Notes under the pieces: generated by a model
Database searches by the model: none
What the model saw: the letters and a program-made list of their open reading frames with translations, nothing else
Told to the model about the DNA's origin: nothing
Part shown: positions 6,904-7,790 of the stretch, one piece after another
Layout of the letters: each line of letters opens with the position of its first letter
How positions within the stretch are numbered: position 1 is the stretch's first letter
Source: Parachlamydiaceae bacterium
GTDB lineage: Bacteria > Chlamydiota > Chlamydiia > Chlamydiales > Parachlamydiaceae
Length of the DNA: 7,790 nucleotides
Direction of reading: 5' to 3'
NCBI GenBank assembly: GCA_013815395.1
Contig: JACDGH010000120.1
Location: 1 to 7,790 of the forward strand
Program-made: the position numbers and the translations under genes

Positions 6904-7212
6904 TTAGTAGAGCCGCACTTTCGTGGCTGACAGGAAAAATAAAGTAATAGATTATTTTATGCTTGGCGAAGCCTTTGGAGTGCGTCGGCTCCTGCCGCGC
7001 TCTTCAATTCAAGAAATCAACTTAATCTCCCTAGGATATGGTACAAGAGGACAAAATCTGAAAATCTTTATTTCAAATGATTATATTCCGCTTCAAAGGA
7101 TCTCCTGAATTAAAAGGCGCGGCAGGAGCCGGCGCACTCCAAAGGCTTCGCTAAAGGCATAAGATCTATTTCCTTCTATTTCCTGTCAGCCTCGGAAGTG
7201 CGGCTCTACTAA
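6904..7212. mobile_element. Foldback / MITE-like element with long inverted arms
   Basis: Two arms, 6904-7013 and 7104-7212, are inverted copies around a central stretch of about 90 bases. The outer ends match as TAGAGCCGCACTT...GGCTGACAGGAAA with two differences in about 30 bases. The inner cores at 6966-7000 and 7117-7151 match at 34 of 35 bases and are G+C-rich (ending CTCCTGCCGCGC), unlike the surroundings. The middle of each arm has drifted and contains small gaps. There is no transposase; the only open frame (6923-7108) lies across an arm and is not gene-like. Non-autonomous foldback elements or MITEs have this architecture. Alternatives are two separate dispersed repeats in opposite orientation, or a large cruciform or regulatory hairpin. 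A clear target duplication could not be set. Confidence 0.7.
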
Positions 7213-7513
7213 CTTCTTAACTATTATATGGGAATTTCTACAAGTTGATAATATAAATCATATCTCTAAAAAATGCCTTGTAGTAATTGCGAATCCCTGT
7301 ATTGCGAAGCTTCGCTCGTGATGCAAAATCTTTTTTAAGAAAATGCTTTGTGTGCGGAAAATAGGTATTCTGGTCCTAGAATCAGTGCTCTCTTGTACAA
7401 GATTTCTGTTAATAAAGCAGTCTTGCAAAAAAACAAGTGCATATAAATAAAATATTTAGTAGAAGATGGAGTAGCATGCAAGGCATCTAATAAAGAAACT
7501 CCAGGTCTATGTA
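7213..7513. other. Non-coding stretch, degenerate repeats and small palindromes
   Basis: No gene is supported. The stretch contains a repeat copy at 7268-7307, a perfect 12-bp palindrome GCGAAGCTTCGC at 7304-7315, and CTTGTACAAG at 7393-7402. Stop codons are frequent in all frames; the longest hydrophobic reverse-strand frame noticed is only about 25 codons. Confidence 0.5.
7268..7307 (+). repeat. Degenerate dispersed repeat, copy b
   Basis: This is a partial match to 6056-6093: A-run, GCCTT, then a TTGCGAA core and CCCTG in the same order. It is more eroded than the 31-bp repeats. Its right end runs into the 12-bp palindrome at 7304-7315. Confidence 0.4.
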
Positions 7514-7597
7514 GTTAATTTAAGCAAAAAAAACCTTAACGGCGTTTTTTGATTTCAGTCACGTTTGCTTTTCGGAAAGCAGGGCGAGACTAGGTTG
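7514..7597 (+). repeat. Tandem repeat unit A (about 84 bp)
   Basis: The unit starts GTTAATTTAAGC followed by an A-run, and continues through GGCGTTTT, a TCACGTTTG stretch, GGAAAGCAGGGCGAG and ACTAGG. The next unit begins exactly where it ends, with the same landmarks in the same order: GTTAATCTAAGC, A-run, GCGTTTT, CTCGTTG, GAAAGCGGGCGAG, GGCTAG. Identity is moderate, higher at both ends than in the middle. The sequence is non-coding and its family unknown to me. Confidence 0.6.
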
Positions 7598-7683
7598 GTT
7601 AATCTAAGCTAAAAAAGGCTCTCTAAGCGTTTTCTAATTCTGGGCTCGTTGACTTGTAGAAAGCGGGCGAGGCGCCCTGGCTA
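7598..7683 (+). repeat. Tandem repeat unit B, abutting the group II intron
   Basis: This second, diverged copy of the preceding unit is about 86 bp and ends at CTGGCTA, immediately before the intron's GTGCGAC. It contains a GC-rich GGGC/GCCC mini-stem near 7664-7676. It forms the 5' exon of the intron, so the six bases TGGCTA (7678-7683) are the expected IBS1 site. Confidence 0.6.
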
Positions 7684-7790
7684 GTGCGACCGGTATGGCG
7701 TTAAGCTAAAAGGTGAAAGTCCTTTATGGGCTCTGGTAAGGAGAACCATTAGTGAAGGCAAGGGTGTCCATCGTGAGGTGGAATCTGAAG
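7684..7790 (+). mobile_element. Group II intron, 5' end (domain I), runs off the window
   Basis: GTGCGACC at 7684 fits the GUGYG start of bacterial group II introns. What follows is laid out as in domain I. AAAGG/CCTTT (7709-7713 and 7721-7725) forms a stem around TGAAAGT. TGGT/ACCA pairs at 7734-7737 and 7745-7748. The hallmark GGGTGTCCATCGTGAGG reads on into GTGGAATCTGAAG, and within it TCCATC/GGTGGA (7767-7772, 7777-7782) makes a six-base-pair stem capped by a GTGA (GNRA) tetraloop. Such introns are ribozymes that usually encode a reverse transcriptase/maturase in domain IV and move by retrohoming. That part, domain V and the 3' end all lie beyond the window, so activity and subclass cannot be judged. 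The recognition rests on remembered family consensus plus the visible helices. Confidence 0.85.

Noticed and set aside
6923..7108. A 61-codon + strand open frame
   Set aside because: It starts with a GTG-type codon, lies across the left arm and centre of the foldback element, lacks a ribosome binding site and ends inside the second arm. It is best explained by chance in an inverted repeat.
7393..7475. Short hydrophobic reverse-strand frame (about 25 codons) in the gap
   Set aside because: It is very short, has no evident ribosome binding site and no conservation can be judged. It is compatible with chance.
7664..7683. Terminator-like stem before the intron, as used by class C group II introns
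   Set aside because: GGGC/GCCC gives only four pairs and is followed by TGGCTA, not a T-run. This does not support a class C target.

Overview
The window holds most of the front half of a bacterial NADH:quinone oxidoreductase (complex I, NDH-1) operon on the + strand, followed by about 1.77 kb of repeat-rich DNA that contains almost no genes. The order is the end of nuoB (1-129), nuoC (131-670), nuoD (670-1878), nuoE (1878-2393), nuoF (2386-3684) and nuoG (3698-6022). The genes touch or overlap at nearly every junction, and the ligands and binding motifs of every visible cofactor site are intact: N1a in NuoE; NADH/FMN and N3 in NuoF; N1b, N4, N5 and N7 in NuoG; and the quinone-site His/Tyr pair in NuoD. 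Together they encode the peripheral electron-transfer arm, running NADH to FMN to the Fe-S chain to quinone.

The organism is a moderately AT-rich bacterium. The NuoG type (Thermus-like with an N7 Cys set), the NuoD signature around its SGARMFPS segment and the overall gene style suggest an environmental, amoeba-associated member of the Chlamydiae (Parachlamydia/Waddlia/Simkania-like). This assignment comes from recognition only and is tentative.

The membrane-arm gene nuoH, which normally follows nuoG, is absent from the remaining 1.77 kb. In its place are: (i) repeat-containing non-coding DNA at 6023-6252; (ii) one small reverse-strand hypothetical gene (6558 to 6253) with a good ribosome binding site and a plausible promoter; (iii) a near-identical 31-bp direct repeat at 6121-6151 and 6820-6850; (iv) a large foldback, MITE-like inverted repeat at 6904-7212; (v) more degenerate repeats, including two adjacent copies of an about 85-bp unit at 7514-7683; and (vi) the 5' end of a group II intron that starts at about 7684 and leaves the window.

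The picture is a conserved respiratory operon that stops sharply at a mobile-element and repeat landing zone. Either the nuo cluster is split in this genome, or nuoH and later genes lie beyond the intron. No tRNA, rRNA, CRISPR array or convincing strong Rho-independent terminator was seen.
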